Assembly: GCA_937884385.1 (NCBI GenBank)
Contig: CALGCW010000106.1
Coordinates: 1 to 7,798, forward strand
DNA length: 7,798 nt
DNA from: an uncultured Clostridia bacterium
GTDB taxonomy: Bacteria > Bacillota > Clostridia > Oscillospirales > CAG-272
Reading direction: 5' to 3'
The position numbers and the translations under genes were made by a program. The notes beneath the pieces were generated by a model. It did not search any database, was not told the DNA's origin, and saw nothing but the letters and a program-made list of their open reading frames with translations. Each line of letters begins with the position of its first letter. Position 1 is the first letter of the stretch. Shown here piece after piece: positions 1-6,924 of the stretch.

Positions 1-1
1 G

Positions 2-169
2 ACCGTCGTACTCGTACGTAAGGGCAGGATTGGAGCTTCAAAACCGATAAAATGCCCGCATTTTATCGAAAATTTACGCAGAATATGCACAAACCCAAGC
101 AACAAAAGTTTTTTGCGAGCTTTTTTTCAAAAAAGCGAAAATCCTTCCTTTGTCACTTCTCCCCGATAA
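2..169 (+). other. leader region upstream of copA; no convincing gene (open frame entering from window edge)
   Basis: A reading frame enters from the window edge at base 2 and stays open for 55 codons to a TAA at 167-169. It could be the tail of an upstream gene, but the peptide resembles no family I know. Its second half is low-complexity A/T-rich sequence containing an A/T hairpin (119-136), so it is more likely non-coding. A second frame at 52-240 has no ribosome binding site and is rich in Lys, Phe and Ser, typical of chance frames in A/T-rich DNA. I call neither a gene. The stretch also holds the perfect inverted repeat at 45-68, listed separately. Confidence 0.25.
45..68. repeat. perfect 11-bp inverted repeat, 2-nt spacer
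   Basis: The arms CGATAAAATGC (45-55) and GCATTTTATCG (58-68) are exact reverse complements around CC. The stem is A/T-rich and no T-run follows in either direction, so it is a poor intrinsic terminator. A DNA-level protein-binding palindrome or a dispersed repeat fits as well. Nine bases of each arm recur as GATAAAATG/CATTTTATC at 6750-6769. Confidence 0.6.
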
Positions 170-195
170 ATCCCAATTTATCTGACAAATCACAC

Positions 196-224
196 TTGAT
201 TTATTTATCAAAAGGGTGTATAAT
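196..224 (+). promoter_or_regulatory. sigma-A promoter of copA
   Basis: The -35 box TTGATT (196-201) is followed by exactly 17 bp and a perfect -10 box TATAAT (219-224). Transcription should begin around 230-233, giving a leader of roughly 30 nt before the TTG start at 261. That leader is too short for a riboswitch, so control most likely acts through the palindrome that overlaps the start point. Confidence 0.85.
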
Positions 225-225
225 A

Positions 226-241
226 GTTAGTGGTGACTAAC
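226..241. promoter_or_regulatory. candidate repressor operator at copA transcription start
   Basis: The perfect palindrome GTTAGT-GGTG-ACTAAC begins one base after the -10 box and covers the predicted +1. This is the position where a repressor would block initiation. Copper ATPase genes in Gram-positive bacteria are commonly controlled by CopY- or CsoR-family copper-responsive repressors. The half-sites here do not match the CopY cop box (TACAnnTGTA), and no regulator gene lies in the window, so the binding protein is unknown. Confidence 0.5.
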
Positions 242-260
242 CGAATGAGGTGAATATAAA

Positions 261-2756
261 TTGAAAAAGTATAATATAACAGGAATGAGCTGTGCTGCGT
301 GCTCGGCGAGAGTTGAAAAGGCAGTTTCTGCGCTTGACGGAGTTACAGTCTGCTCAGTCAATCTGCTTACAAACTCTATGGAGGTCGATGGCAGCGCGAC
401 GGACGGTGAGATCATTGCAGCCGTCACAAAAGCGGGCTATGGAGCGTCCTTGCACGATTCAAAACCGCAAAAAAGCAGCGAAAAATCATCAAAAAGCAAA
501 TCGAATGATGAGATATCGACATTGAGAAACAGATTTATCGTTTCTCTTGCCTTCTTGCTCGTGCTTATGTACGTTGCAATGGGACACAATATGTGGGGAC
601 TTCCCCTCCCCTCGTTTTTTCACAGAAATTACGAAGCAATTGCCATTTTACAGATGCTTCTTTGCATCATCATAATGGTAATCAACAAAAAATTCTTTAT
701 CAGCGGCTTCAGATCAGCCATAAAGCTTGCACCCAATATGGACACACTCGTGGCACTTGGATCGGGAGTATCTTTCATTTACAGCGTTGTTTTGACATTC
801 AAAATGACACAGCCTGTGTATGATTTATCAGCAACAGGCGATATTTCAAAAGCGGAGCTTCTTCACGGCCTCTATTTTGAATCTGCGGCAATGATACTCG
901 TGCTTATCACACTTGGCAAAATGCTTGAAGCTATCGCCAAGGGTAGAACAACCGACGCACTTGATAAGCTGACTTCCCTTGCCCCCGAAAGCGCGACGGT
1001 CATTCGCGACGGCAAAGAGATAGTCATTCCCATAAGCGAGGTTCGTGTAGGTGACGTGTTCATAGTTCGCCCCGGCGAGAGCGTTGCTGTGGATGGATTC
1101 GTGCTGGAAGGTGAAAGTGCTATCGACGAGAGCGCATTGACAGGCGAGAGCATTCCCGTAGATAAAACGGCAGGCGACAGCGTTTACTCCGCCACCGTTA
1201 ACCGTTCGGGATTCCTTAAATGCCAAGCGACCGAGGTGGGAGAAGCCACTATGCTCTCACGCATCATAAAGATGGTCGAGGATGCTTCGTCAGGCAAAGC
1301 TCCGATAGCAAAGATCGCCGATAAGGTCTCGGGTGTTTTTGTACCCACTGTTATTGGAATTTCCATAATCACATTTATTGCTTGGACTCTACTTGATAAG
1401 GATTTTGCGTTTTCACTCACAAGAGCGATATCCGTTCTCGTTATCAGTTGTCCCTGCGCGCTTGGACTTGCAACTCCCGTTTCCATTATGGTGGGCAGTG
1501 GAGTAGGCGCAAAGAACGGAATACTCTTCAAAAACGCAACATCACTTGAGCAAGCAGGCAAAATAAAAGCCATCGCACTTGATAAGACCGGCACGATCAC
1601 ACAGGGCGAACCAAAGGTAAAGAGCATCGTTTTCGAATCCGATGCAGACGAAGATGAGCTTCTGAGTCTTGCATACTCGCTTGAAAAGCAAAGTGAGCAT
1701 CCTCTTGCACGTGCGATAGTGCAGTACTGCGAGGAAAAGAGCATTGCTTCCCTTCCCGTCACGTCGTTTAAGGCAATAGCAGGCAACGGACTTGAGGGAG
1801 AGGTCGACGGCATACTCATACGCGGCGGCAACGAGGCATTCATCTCGAAATACGCCACTATCTCCGATAAATTAAAGAACGAGGCGACAAAGCTTTCCGA
1901 AGAGGGCAAAACAACGATGTTCTTCTCAAAGGGAGAGCAAACTCTTGGAATAATAGCGGTTGCCGACACTATACGTGCAGACGCAAAGGAAGCCATCGCG
2001 GAGCTTAAATCTATGGGCATCAGAACCGTAATGCTTACGGGTGACAACGAACGCACCGCACGTGCCATTGCTAAAGAAGCAGGTGTCGACGAGTGCATCG
2101 CGGGCGTCCTTCCCAACGGCAAAGAAAGAGTTATTGAAGATCTTAAAAAATACGGCAAGGTGGCTATGGTGGGCGACGGCATAAACGATGCGCCCGCACT
2201 TACAGCCGCAGATACGGGCATTGCCATTGGCTCGGGAACAGATATAGCGATAGACTCTGCAAACATCGTGCTCATCAAGAGCAATTTGGCAGATCTTCCC
2301 GCAGCTATAAAGTTAAGCAGAAAAACACTTAACAACATCAAATTGAGTCTTTTCTGGGCATTTTTCTACAATTGTCTCGGAATACCGCTTGCGGCAGGAG
2401 TATTTATTCCCTACGTCACCCTGACCCCAATGATAGGTGCTGCGGCAATGAGCCTTTCAAGCTTTTGCGTCGTCACGAACGCGTTAAGGCTTAATCTTGT
2501 AAAGATTTATAAAAAACACAATTCACATAAAAAGGAGTTTAAGAAAATGACAAAAACAATTAAAATTGAAGGTATGATGTGCCCTCATTGCGAGGCACAC
2601 GTTAAGAAGGCACTTGAAGCGGTTGCAGGCGTTGAAAGTGCAACTCCCAGCCACGTTCAAAAAAATGCGGTAGTAGTTTTGGCTGCTCCCGTAAGCGACG
2701 ACACTCTCAAGGCGACCGTTGAGGCGCAGGGATACAAGGTGATCGGAATAGAATAA
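261..2756 (+). CDS. copA: Cu+-exporting P1B-type ATPase (CopA) with C-terminal CopZ-like domain
   Basis: This is an inner-membrane P-type ATPase that pumps Cu+ out of the cytoplasm. Domains in order: an N-terminal HMA domain with GMSCAAC (Cys11 and Cys14 bind Cu+); paired membrane helices near 92-180 and 203-222; an actuator domain with TGES at 294-297; the transport-site CPC (397-399); the phosphorylation site DKTGT with Asp441; the nucleotide-domain His480-Pro481; TGDN at 593-596; and GDGINDAP at 638-645. The late membrane helices carry Tyr703-Asn704 and Met730 with Ser733/Ser734, as Cu+ pumps do. After a Lys-rich linker, residues 763-831 form a second HMA domain with GMMCPHC (Cys774 and Cys777). 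The start is TTG, preceded by GAGGTGA (247-253) at 7 nt, and the N-terminus fits the family. A C-terminal HMA domain is unusual, since CopA metal-binding domains are normally N-terminal; the junction may hide a separate copZ. Substrate assignment is by motif and is firm. Confidence 0.96.
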   Translation: MKKYNITGMSCAACSARVEKAVSALDGVTVCSVNLLTNSMEVDGSATDGEIIAAVTKAGYGASLHDSKPQKSSEKSSKSKSNDEISTLRNRFIVSLAFLLVLMYVAMGHNMWGLPLPSFFHRNYEAIAILQMLLCIIIMVINKKFFISGFRSAIKLAPNMDTLVALGSGVSFIYSVVLTFKMTQPVYDLSATGDISKAELLHGLYFESAAMILVLITLGKMLEAIAKGRTTDALDKLTSLAPESATVIRDGKEIVIPISEVRVGDVFIVRPGESVAVDGFVLEGESAIDESALTGESIPVDKTAGDSVYSATVNRSGFLKCQATEVGEATMLSRIIKMVEDASSGKAPIAKIADKVSGVFVPTVIGISIITFIAWTLLDKDFAFSLTRAISVLVISCPCALGLATPVSIMVGSGVGAKNGILFKNATSLEQAGKIKAIALDKTGTITQGEPKVKSIVFESDADEDELLSLAYSLEKQSEHPLARAIVQYCEEKSIASLPVTSFKAIAGNGLEGEVDGILIRGGNEAFISKYATISDKLKNEATKLSEEGKTTMFFSKGEQTLGIIAVADTIRADAKEAIAELKSMGIRTVMLTGDNERTARAIAKEAGVDECIAGVLPNGKERVIEDLKKYGKVAMVGDGINDAPALTAADTGIAIGSGTDIAIDSANIVLIKSNLADLPAAIKLSRKTLNNIKLSLFWAFFYNCLGIPLAAGVFIPYVTLTPMIGAAAMSLSSFCVVTNALRLNLVKIYKKHNSHKKEFKKMTKTIKIEGMMCPHCEAHVKKALEAVAGVESATPSHVQKNAVVVLAAPVSDDTLKATVEAQGYKVIGIE
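2547..2756 (+). CDS. copZ: nested in-frame CopZ-like copper chaperone with its own start
   Basis: The last 69 residues of the copA frame begin with ATG at 2547, preceded by AAAGGAG (2531-2537) at an ideal 9-nt spacing. Read alone they make a complete HMA-fold copper chaperone of normal CopZ length (about 69 residues). It has GMMCPHC near the N-terminus, the usual beta-alpha-beta-beta-alpha-beta length, and a typical ending GYKVIGIE. CopZ proteins carry cytoplasmic Cu+ to CopA or to a repressor, and in many Bacillota copZ directly follows copA. I infer that this segment is translated separately, either as an internal product of the fused frame or because the copA stop codon has been lost by an indel, real or artefactual, in the A-run at 2511-2516. 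The domain is certain; independent expression is likely but unproven. Confidence 0.6.
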   Translation: MTKTIKIEGMMCPHCEAHVKKALEAVAGVESATPSHVQKNAVVVLAAPVSDDTLKATVEAQGYKVIGIE

Positions 2757-2760
2757 TTAA

Positions 2761-2786
2761 AAAAAGCCACCGTTCGGTGGCTTTTT
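2761..2786. terminator. bidirectional intrinsic terminator between copA and trkH
   Basis: A perfect 12-bp inverted repeat (2761-2772 and 2775-2786) with a TT loop has a GCCACCG core flanked by A5 on the left and T5 on the right. It therefore gives a U-tract on either strand. It starts 5 nt after the copA stop and lies 4 nt from the trkH stop codon, serving both convergent transcripts. Confidence 0.92.
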
Positions 2787-2790
2787 GATT

Positions 2791-4236
2791 TTATTTTTTA
2801 GTCCAAGTGGACGGTGAAAGCGCAATAAGAAGCGGATATATCTCAAGACGGCCGAGAAGCATCGCCAATGATAAAACGATTTTTGAAAACGCGCTGTAAT
2901 CCGCATAGCTTGACACGGGACCTACAGAGGACAGCCCAGGTCCTATATTGTTAAAACAGCTAAGTGCAGCAGAAAACGTAGTTTCAAAGTCAAAGGGCTC
3001 AAAAGAAATAACGAGCACTATTACCACAAAACAAAAAATGTAAAGCGCAAGATATGTGCCTACGCTTGCAGTGATAGTTTTATCGAGTGCCTTACCCTCA
3101 AATTTTACAGTTGTGACCGACCTCGGGTGAAGAATCCTTTTCAACTCTTGCTTTATGGTCTTCATAAGCATAACTACCCTCGTAACCTTAAATCCGCCAC
3201 CGGTCGACCCTGCACACGCGCCAACGAACATCAAAATGAGAATGACGGTCTTTGAAAGTGTGGGCCAAAGGTTGAAATCAACTGTTGAATAACCTGTTGT
3301 GGTTATGATGGATGATACCTGAAACGCAGCTGCACGCAATGCTTCTCCAAAGCTATCAAACGAAGGGTAGATATTGATACATATTATCGCTGTCGCACCC
3401 ACGGTGATCCCAACGTATGCCCAAAACTCACCACTTTTTATCGCTGAACGGAACTTTTTCATCAAAAAGAGATAGTAAAGGTTAAAGTTTACACCAAATA
3501 GGAACATAAATACCGTAATAACCCACTGAAGATATGGACTGTAGGATGCAATACTATCACCTTTCATTCCAAAGCCACCGGTACCTGCAGTTCCAAATGA
3601 GTGAATTAGACTTTCAAACAGATCCATTCCGCCAAGTAATAAAAGAACAATCTGCACAAGAGTCATTACAAAATAGATCACGTACAAAATTCTTGCGGTC
3701 GCCCTTGCGCGAGGAACTATCTTGCCAACTATGGGACCGGGCATCTCTGCTCGCATAATATGTATGGAACGGTCGGATATCGAAGGGATAAGCGCCATTA
3801 CAAACACAAGAACTCCCATTCCGCCGACCCAGTGAGTAAAGCTCCTCCAAAACAGGCACCCGTGGGACATTGCTTCAATGTCGGTGAGTATCGACGCGCC
3901 CGTTGTAGTAAAGCCGCTTACCGTTTCAAAAAATGCGTCAATATATGACGGAATATCTCCGCTTATCACAAAGGGCAACGCGCCTATCGCAGACATAATA
4001 AGCCATCCGAAGGCAACTATCACGAAGCCCTCCTTGGCAAAAATCAGCTTATTATCGGTACTGAAGCAGAAATACAATACTCCACCGATGAGTAAAGCGA
4101 TACCTACGGTTATAGCGAACGCGATAGCAGTCCTTATCTCACCGTAGATAAGTGCAGTTATAAGGGGCAGAATCATCAATATCGCCTCGGAAAGTGTTAA
4201 CTGACCAAGAGTCGAAAATACCATTCTTTTATTCAT
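2791..4236 (-). CDS. trkH: TrkH-type potassium uptake channel subunit
   Basis: This is the membrane subunit of a Trk/Ktr K+ uptake system. The 481 residues match full-length TrkH and are hydrophobic throughout, with the four-fold membrane-pore-membrane plan. The four selectivity-loop glycines are visible: SGFTTTGAS (Gly113), GTAGTGGFG (Gly220/221), ITTTGYS (Gly315) and NNIGPG (Gly432). The sequence MLLGRLEIYPLL near the C-terminus and the ending SPSTWTKK are typical of the family. The ATG is 11 nt after the trkA stop, so the two form one operon. The gap contains GGGGG instead of a clean AGGAG, so translation may partly depend on ribosomes finishing trkA. Met5 is a possible alternative start. 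It is convergent with copA. The channel needs the TrkA gating ring encoded just upstream. The K+ versus Na+ preference of TrkH/KtrB homologues cannot be read with certainty, though the intact glycines favour K+. Confidence 0.95.
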   Translation of the reverse strand: MNKRMVFSTLGQLTLSEAILMILPLITALIYGEIRTAIAFAITVGIALLIGGVLYFCFSTDNKLIFAKEGFVIVAFGWLIMSAIGALPFVISGDIPSYIDAFFETVSGFTTTGASILTDIEAMSHGCLFWRSFTHWVGGMGVLVFVMALIPSISDRSIHIMRAEMPGPIVGKIVPRARATARILYVIYFVMTLVQIVLLLLGGMDLFESLIHSFGTAGTGGFGMKGDSIASYSPYLQWVITVFMFLFGVNFNLYYLFLMKKFRSAIKSGEFWAYVGITVGATAIICINIYPSFDSFGEALRAAAFQVSSIITTTGYSTVDFNLWPTLSKTVILILMFVGACAGSTGGGFKVTRVVMLMKTIKQELKRILHPRSVTTVKFEGKALDKTITASVGTYLALYIFCFVVIVLVISFEPFDFETTFSAALSCFNNIGPGLSSVGPVSSYADYSAFSKIVLSLAMLLGRLEIYPLLIALSPSTWTKK

Positions 4237-4247
4237 AAGCGCCCCCG

Positions 4248-5606
4248 TCAGATAAGTATATCGTCAAGATCGTGAAGTCTTTGCTCTGCAGATATCACGA
4301 CTACTCTGTCATCCGCAAGGATCATATCATTACCTGAAGGAATGATGGTCCTTCTTCCGCGGGTTATACCCGCGATAAGTATATTTGATTTAAGCATTAT
4401 ATTTTTAAAGGGAATGCCTATTACCTTTGATTCCGGAGCAACTTTGAATTCAAGCGCTTCCGCTTTGCCGTCTACGAGCTTATAAAGTCTTTCAACGTTA
4501 GAGCCCTTTGTATTTTCAAGAGCGCGGGCATATCTTACGATGATATTTGAGGTCAAGCGTGACGGAGAAATAATGGACTCAACTCCCAACTTCTCTGCCA
4601 TCGTCAAAAGCTCATCTCGGTTTATTTTTGCAATTACCTTTGAAACGTTCTGCATCGATGCAAATATTGAAAGCATCATATTCTCCTCATCCATTCCCGT
4701 GAGAGAAACGAAAGCATCCATATTGGATATCCCCACTTCGCAAAGGAGCTCCTGATGCGCGCCGTCGCCTTGAATGATCATGGCATCCGATAGTTCCTGC
4801 GACAAAAATTCGCATCTGTCAAGACGCTTTTCAATAATCTTAACGTCAACACCAAGGGATATCAGCTTTTTTGCAAGATAATATGAGGACTTGCCGCCGC
4901 CAAGTATCATTACGCTCTTCGCACGCTTGCGAAGAAGTCCAAGACGGCGAAGAAGCTTTGCAATCTCACTGTGTGACGCTACGACTCCTATCCTGTCGCC
5001 CGCACGAAGCTCAAAGCGACCGTCGGGGATATAAACGCGGTTATTCCTCTGCACTGTGCAGATAAGGTATTCCTCGTTATATTTTTCTTTCATCTTGATA
5101 AGGGTCATTCCGTTAAGAGGAGAATCCTGCGGCAGGATTATTTCAACCATCTCGATATTTCTTCCGGAAAACCTCTCGATCTTTACTGCAGACGGAAGCT
5201 GAAGGATATTTGATATCTCCTCTGCCACGAGAAGCTCGGGGTTAAGAGATATTGAAAGGTCAAGCTGTTGACGAAGGAAGCCTAGGCTCTGATCGTTATA
5301 CTCGGGATTTCTTATTCTTGCAACGGTGTGCTTTGCTCCAAGCCTTTTGGCAAGAAAGCAGGTAAGCATATTCATCTCGTCCGAGTCCGTCACGCTGACA
5401 ACGATATCAGCATTTGCAACGTCAGCATCCGCAAGCGTATCACAGTCAACGGCATTTCCGCAGACACCCATAACGTCAAACATATCCGCAGTTTCATTAA
5501 GCACGACGGAATCATTATCCACAATAACGATATCGTGCCCCTCCGCGGTGAGATTTTCGATCATTGACCGACCGATTTTGCCACATCCTACGATGATAAT
5601 CTTCAT
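4248..5606 (-). CDS. trkA: TrkA, two-RCK-domain gating subunit of the K+ uptake system
   Basis: This is a cytoplasmic peripheral protein that binds nucleotides (NAD(H), ATP/ADP in studied homologues) and gates TrkH. It is a tandem duplication, as in canonical TrkA of about 450-460 residues. The first RCK_N Rossmann fold begins with GCGKIG (7-12) and has Asp30 at the end of its second strand. The first TrkA_C domain spans about 141-225. The second RCK_N has GGGKSS (236-241) and Glu259, and the second TrkA_C lies at about 369-452. The second glycine motif departs from GxGxxG at its last position (Ser for Gly), so the two halves may differ in ligand use. TrkA_C domains of some Bacillota K+ transporters bind c-di-AMP; that cannot be judged here. 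The ATG at 5604-5606 follows TGGAG at 5 nt. It is first in the trkA-trkH operon with its own promoter, and the leader of about 45 nt is too short for a ydaO-type riboswitch. Confidence 0.95.
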   Translation of the reverse strand: MKIIIVGCGKIGRSMIENLTAEGHDIVIVDNDSVVLNETADMFDVMGVCGNAVDCDTLADADVANADIVVSVTDSDEMNMLTCFLAKRLGAKHTVARIRNPEYNDQSLGFLRQQLDLSISLNPELLVAEEISNILQLPSAVKIERFSGRNIEMVEIILPQDSPLNGMTLIKMKEKYNEEYLICTVQRNNRVYIPDGRFELRAGDRIGVVASHSEIAKLLRRLGLLRKRAKSVMILGGGKSSYYLAKKLISLGVDVKIIEKRLDRCEFLSQELSDAMIIQGDGAHQELLCEVGISNMDAFVSLTGMDEENMMLSIFASMQNVSKVIAKINRDELLTMAEKLGVESIISPSRLTSNIIVRYARALENTKGSNVERLYKLVDGKAEALEFKVAPESKVIGIPFKNIMLKSNILIAGITRGRRTIIPSGNDMILADDRVVVISAEQRLHDLDDILI

Positions 5607-5656
5607 ATATACTCCATTCTTCGCAAAAGCGAGAAAAAATTACTATTCTATCGGAA

Positions 5657-5685
5657 ATTATAGCACAACAACAAGTAAAAATCAA
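5657..5685 (-). promoter_or_regulatory. sigma-A promoter of trkA-trkH
   Basis: On the minus strand, TTGATT (5680-5685) and TATAAT (5657-5662) are separated by exactly 17 bp. The promoter lies just beyond the terminator of the upstream mgtC transcript, so the K+ genes are transcribed independently. The leader carries only a small TCGC-AAAA-GCGA hairpin (5621-5632). The -35 region shares a 14-bp block with the DUF2752 promoter. Confidence 0.85.
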
Positions 5686-5693
5686 TAGAAAAG

Positions 5694-5723
5694 AAAAAAG
5701 TCCCAAGCAATTGGGACTTTTTT
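5694..5723 (-). terminator. intrinsic terminator after the mgtC-family gene
   Basis: Perfect 13-bp arms (5694-5706 and 5711-5723) close a GCAA loop around the core GTCCCAA/TTGGGAC, flanked by A6 and T6. It lies 5 nt past the stop of the gene at 5729 and yields a U-tract on the minus strand. The symmetric A/T flanks would also stop plus-strand transcription. Confidence 0.9.
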
Positions 5724-5728
5724 TAGTA

Positions 5729-6424
5729 TTAAAGTGCATTCCAGCTCACGTTTAAAACGTATTCATTCTCGCTAAGCTTTTGCATCAGTTCTCTTTCGTT
5801 CACCGTGTGAACTATATTGAAATGCAGCTTGTAGAGCTTCGTCTCTCCCTCTTTGTTCAGCTTTATAGAATGGGGAGTGACGCCTATCATAGCCGCAAGA
5901 CCCGTGACAACGTCATCCACCTCTACCTTTTCCGGCATACGAACCTCGACCTCAAGGGAGTAGTGAGTCTCAATCTTCGCAGATACCTTTGCCAAAAGAA
6001 GTTGGATAACGATGATAAGGCACGTGGCAAACAATGTGATCGCATACATTCCCGCACCAGCGGCAATGCCTATACCCGCGGTCGTCCATATACCTGTTGC
6101 CGTCGTAAGTCCCTTTACAGATGCGCCACGAACAAAGATAACACCCGCACAAAGGAATGAAACGCCCGTGACGATATTGGACGCGATCCTCGATGCGTCA
6201 GCGCGGTATTCCGGCGAAAGATTGAGATCTGTAAAGCCATACTGCGACACTATCATAAACAGCGCCGCGCCAAGTGCTAAGATTATGTGGGTCTTGATGC
6301 CCGCATCCTTCCTTCTGACACTTCTCTCAAAGCCGATAATTCCTCCGCAAAAGCATGCAAACAAAAGCCTGACAAATAGTTCGTGCTGACCTACTATGCT
6401 ATGTACTATCTGTTGTATATTCAT
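5729..6424 (-). CDS. MgtC/SapB-family membrane protein
   Basis: This inner-membrane protein of 231 residues, the usual MgtC length, has both family signatures: GGIIGFER (27-34) with AGIKTH (41-46), and the conserved loop-helix stretch SRIASNIVTGVSFLCAG (78-94) followed by VKGLTTATGIW (103-113). About five hydrophobic helices fill residues 14-148. Residues 150-231 form a soluble C-terminal domain of the ACT-like type seen in this family. Salmonella MgtC is induced at low Mg2+ and acts on the F1Fo ATP synthase, but most homologues outside pathogens have no established function, so I give no gene symbol. The start ATG follows GGGAGG (6430-6435) at 5 nt and overlaps the TGA of the upstream DUF2752 gene as ATGA, implying translational coupling. 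No M-box Mg2+ riboswitch fits in the short operon leader. Confidence 0.92.
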   Translation of the reverse strand: MNIQQIVHSIVGQHELFVRLLFACFCGGIIGFERSVRRKDAGIKTHIILALGAALFMIVSQYGFTDLNLSPEYRADASRIASNIVTGVSFLCAGVIFVRGASVKGLTTATGIWTTAGIGIAAGAGMYAITLFATCLIIVIQLLLAKVSAKIETHYSLEVEVRMPEKVEVDDVVTGLAAMIGVTPHSIKLNKEGETKLYKLHFNIVHTVNERELMQKLSENEYVLNVSWNAL

Positions 6425-6864
6425 AAATACCTCCCAATAACGAAAAATATGAAATCCTTATAGTCTATGTTATTACTGCGATGCAAGCCTATCTCGAAGA
6501 CGTTTCTGAGTATACCGTAAGATGCCAAAACAATAACGCTTGCCGCAAGCACCTCCTTGTGCCACGGTCTTAAGGACGCTCTTCCCTTCTTAATATACTC
6601 ATAATAATATGAAATAAGAACGGAAAGGACGAATGGCAGAAGCACGAATGCCGCCGCATTAAAATACAGCGCAGAGGAAAAATCCAGCGAGATCAGTGCA
6701 AGAAACATCCTGCTGATACCGCAGCCGGGGCAAAGAAAGCCAGTGAGCAGATAAAATGGGCATTTTATCCCGATATCAGTAATAGAATGAAAAATATAGT
6801 AGCCAATACCTATCGCCAATAGTATTCCTACGTTTCTAAATAACTCGATCGCACGTTTTTTCAA
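6421..6864 (-). CDS. DUF2752 family small membrane protein
   Basis: This 147-residue membrane protein has the DUF2752 signature: KCPFYLLTG (34-42), then CPGCG (45-49), then Arg52, with Cys35, Cys45 and Cys48 conserved. About three hydrophobic segments are visible, near 11-26, 50-90 and 105-120. The function of the family is not established. The closely spaced cysteines suggest metal or redox chemistry, but that is inference only. The start is TTG (6862-6864) with a purine-rich GAGGG about 8 nt upstream; the next Met is residue 53, inside the conserved core, so TTG is the sensible choice. It is the first gene of a two-gene operon, and its TGA overlaps the next ATG. Bases 6750-6769, coding for the CPFYLL region, form a perfect DNA palindrome. 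Confidence 0.85.
   Translation of the reverse strand: MKKRAIELFRNVGILLAIGIGYYIFHSITDIGIKCPFYLLTGFLCPGCGISRMFLALISLDFSSALYFNAAAFVLLPFVLSVLISYYYEYIKKGRASLRPWHKEVLAASVIVLASYGILRNVFEIGLHRSNNIDYKDFIFFVIGRYL
6750..6769. repeat. perfect 9-bp inverted repeat inside the DUF2752 gene
   Basis: The arms GATAAAATG (6750-6758) and CATTTTATC (6761-6769) flank GG. The same arms appear in the longer palindrome at 45-68. The coding constraint of the CPFYLL motif explains part of the sequence, so this may be chance. Confidence 0.5.
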
Positions 6865-6895
6865 ATTCTTCCCTCTTCTTTTTGGATATCGTTAT

Positions 6896-6924
6896 ATTAT
6901 ATCACACTTTCATTACAAAATCAA
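6896..6924 (-). promoter_or_regulatory. sigma-A promoter of the DUF2752-mgtC operon
   Basis: On the minus strand, TTGATT (6919-6924) and TATAAT (6896-6901) are separated by exactly 17 bp. The leader to the TTG start at 6864 is only about 25 nt, leaving no room for a regulatory RNA. Confidence 0.85.

Noticed and set aside
119..136. A/T hairpin GCTTTTTT-TC-AAAAAAGC as a terminator
   Set aside because: A 2-nt loop, an almost pure A/T stem and no T-run after it make it a poor terminator; it is likely low-complexity sequence.
52..240. 62-codon plus-strand open frame before copA
   Set aside because: No ribosome binding site, low-complexity Lys/Phe/Ser composition, and it runs through the copA promoter and operator.
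1184..2341. 385-codon minus-strand open frame opposite copA
   Set aside because: It is the antisense shadow of the copA ATPase domains. The sense frame has every P1B-ATPase motif, and this frame has no recognisable domain.
2510..2517. Classical -1 ribosomal frameshift heptamer at the copA/copZ join
   Set aside because: In the zero frame the heptamer reads T AAA AAA, which breaks the X XXY YYZ rule at the first base, and I see no strong downstream stem-loop. A homopolymer indel is the simpler explanation, though weak slippage is not excluded.
5607..5656. c-di-AMP (ydaO-type) riboswitch in front of trkA
   Set aside because: The leader is only about 45 nt with one 4-bp hairpin, far too short for that riboswitch.
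6865..6895. M-box Mg2+ riboswitch in front of the mgtC operon
   Set aside because: Only about 25 nt separate the predicted transcription start from the start codon.
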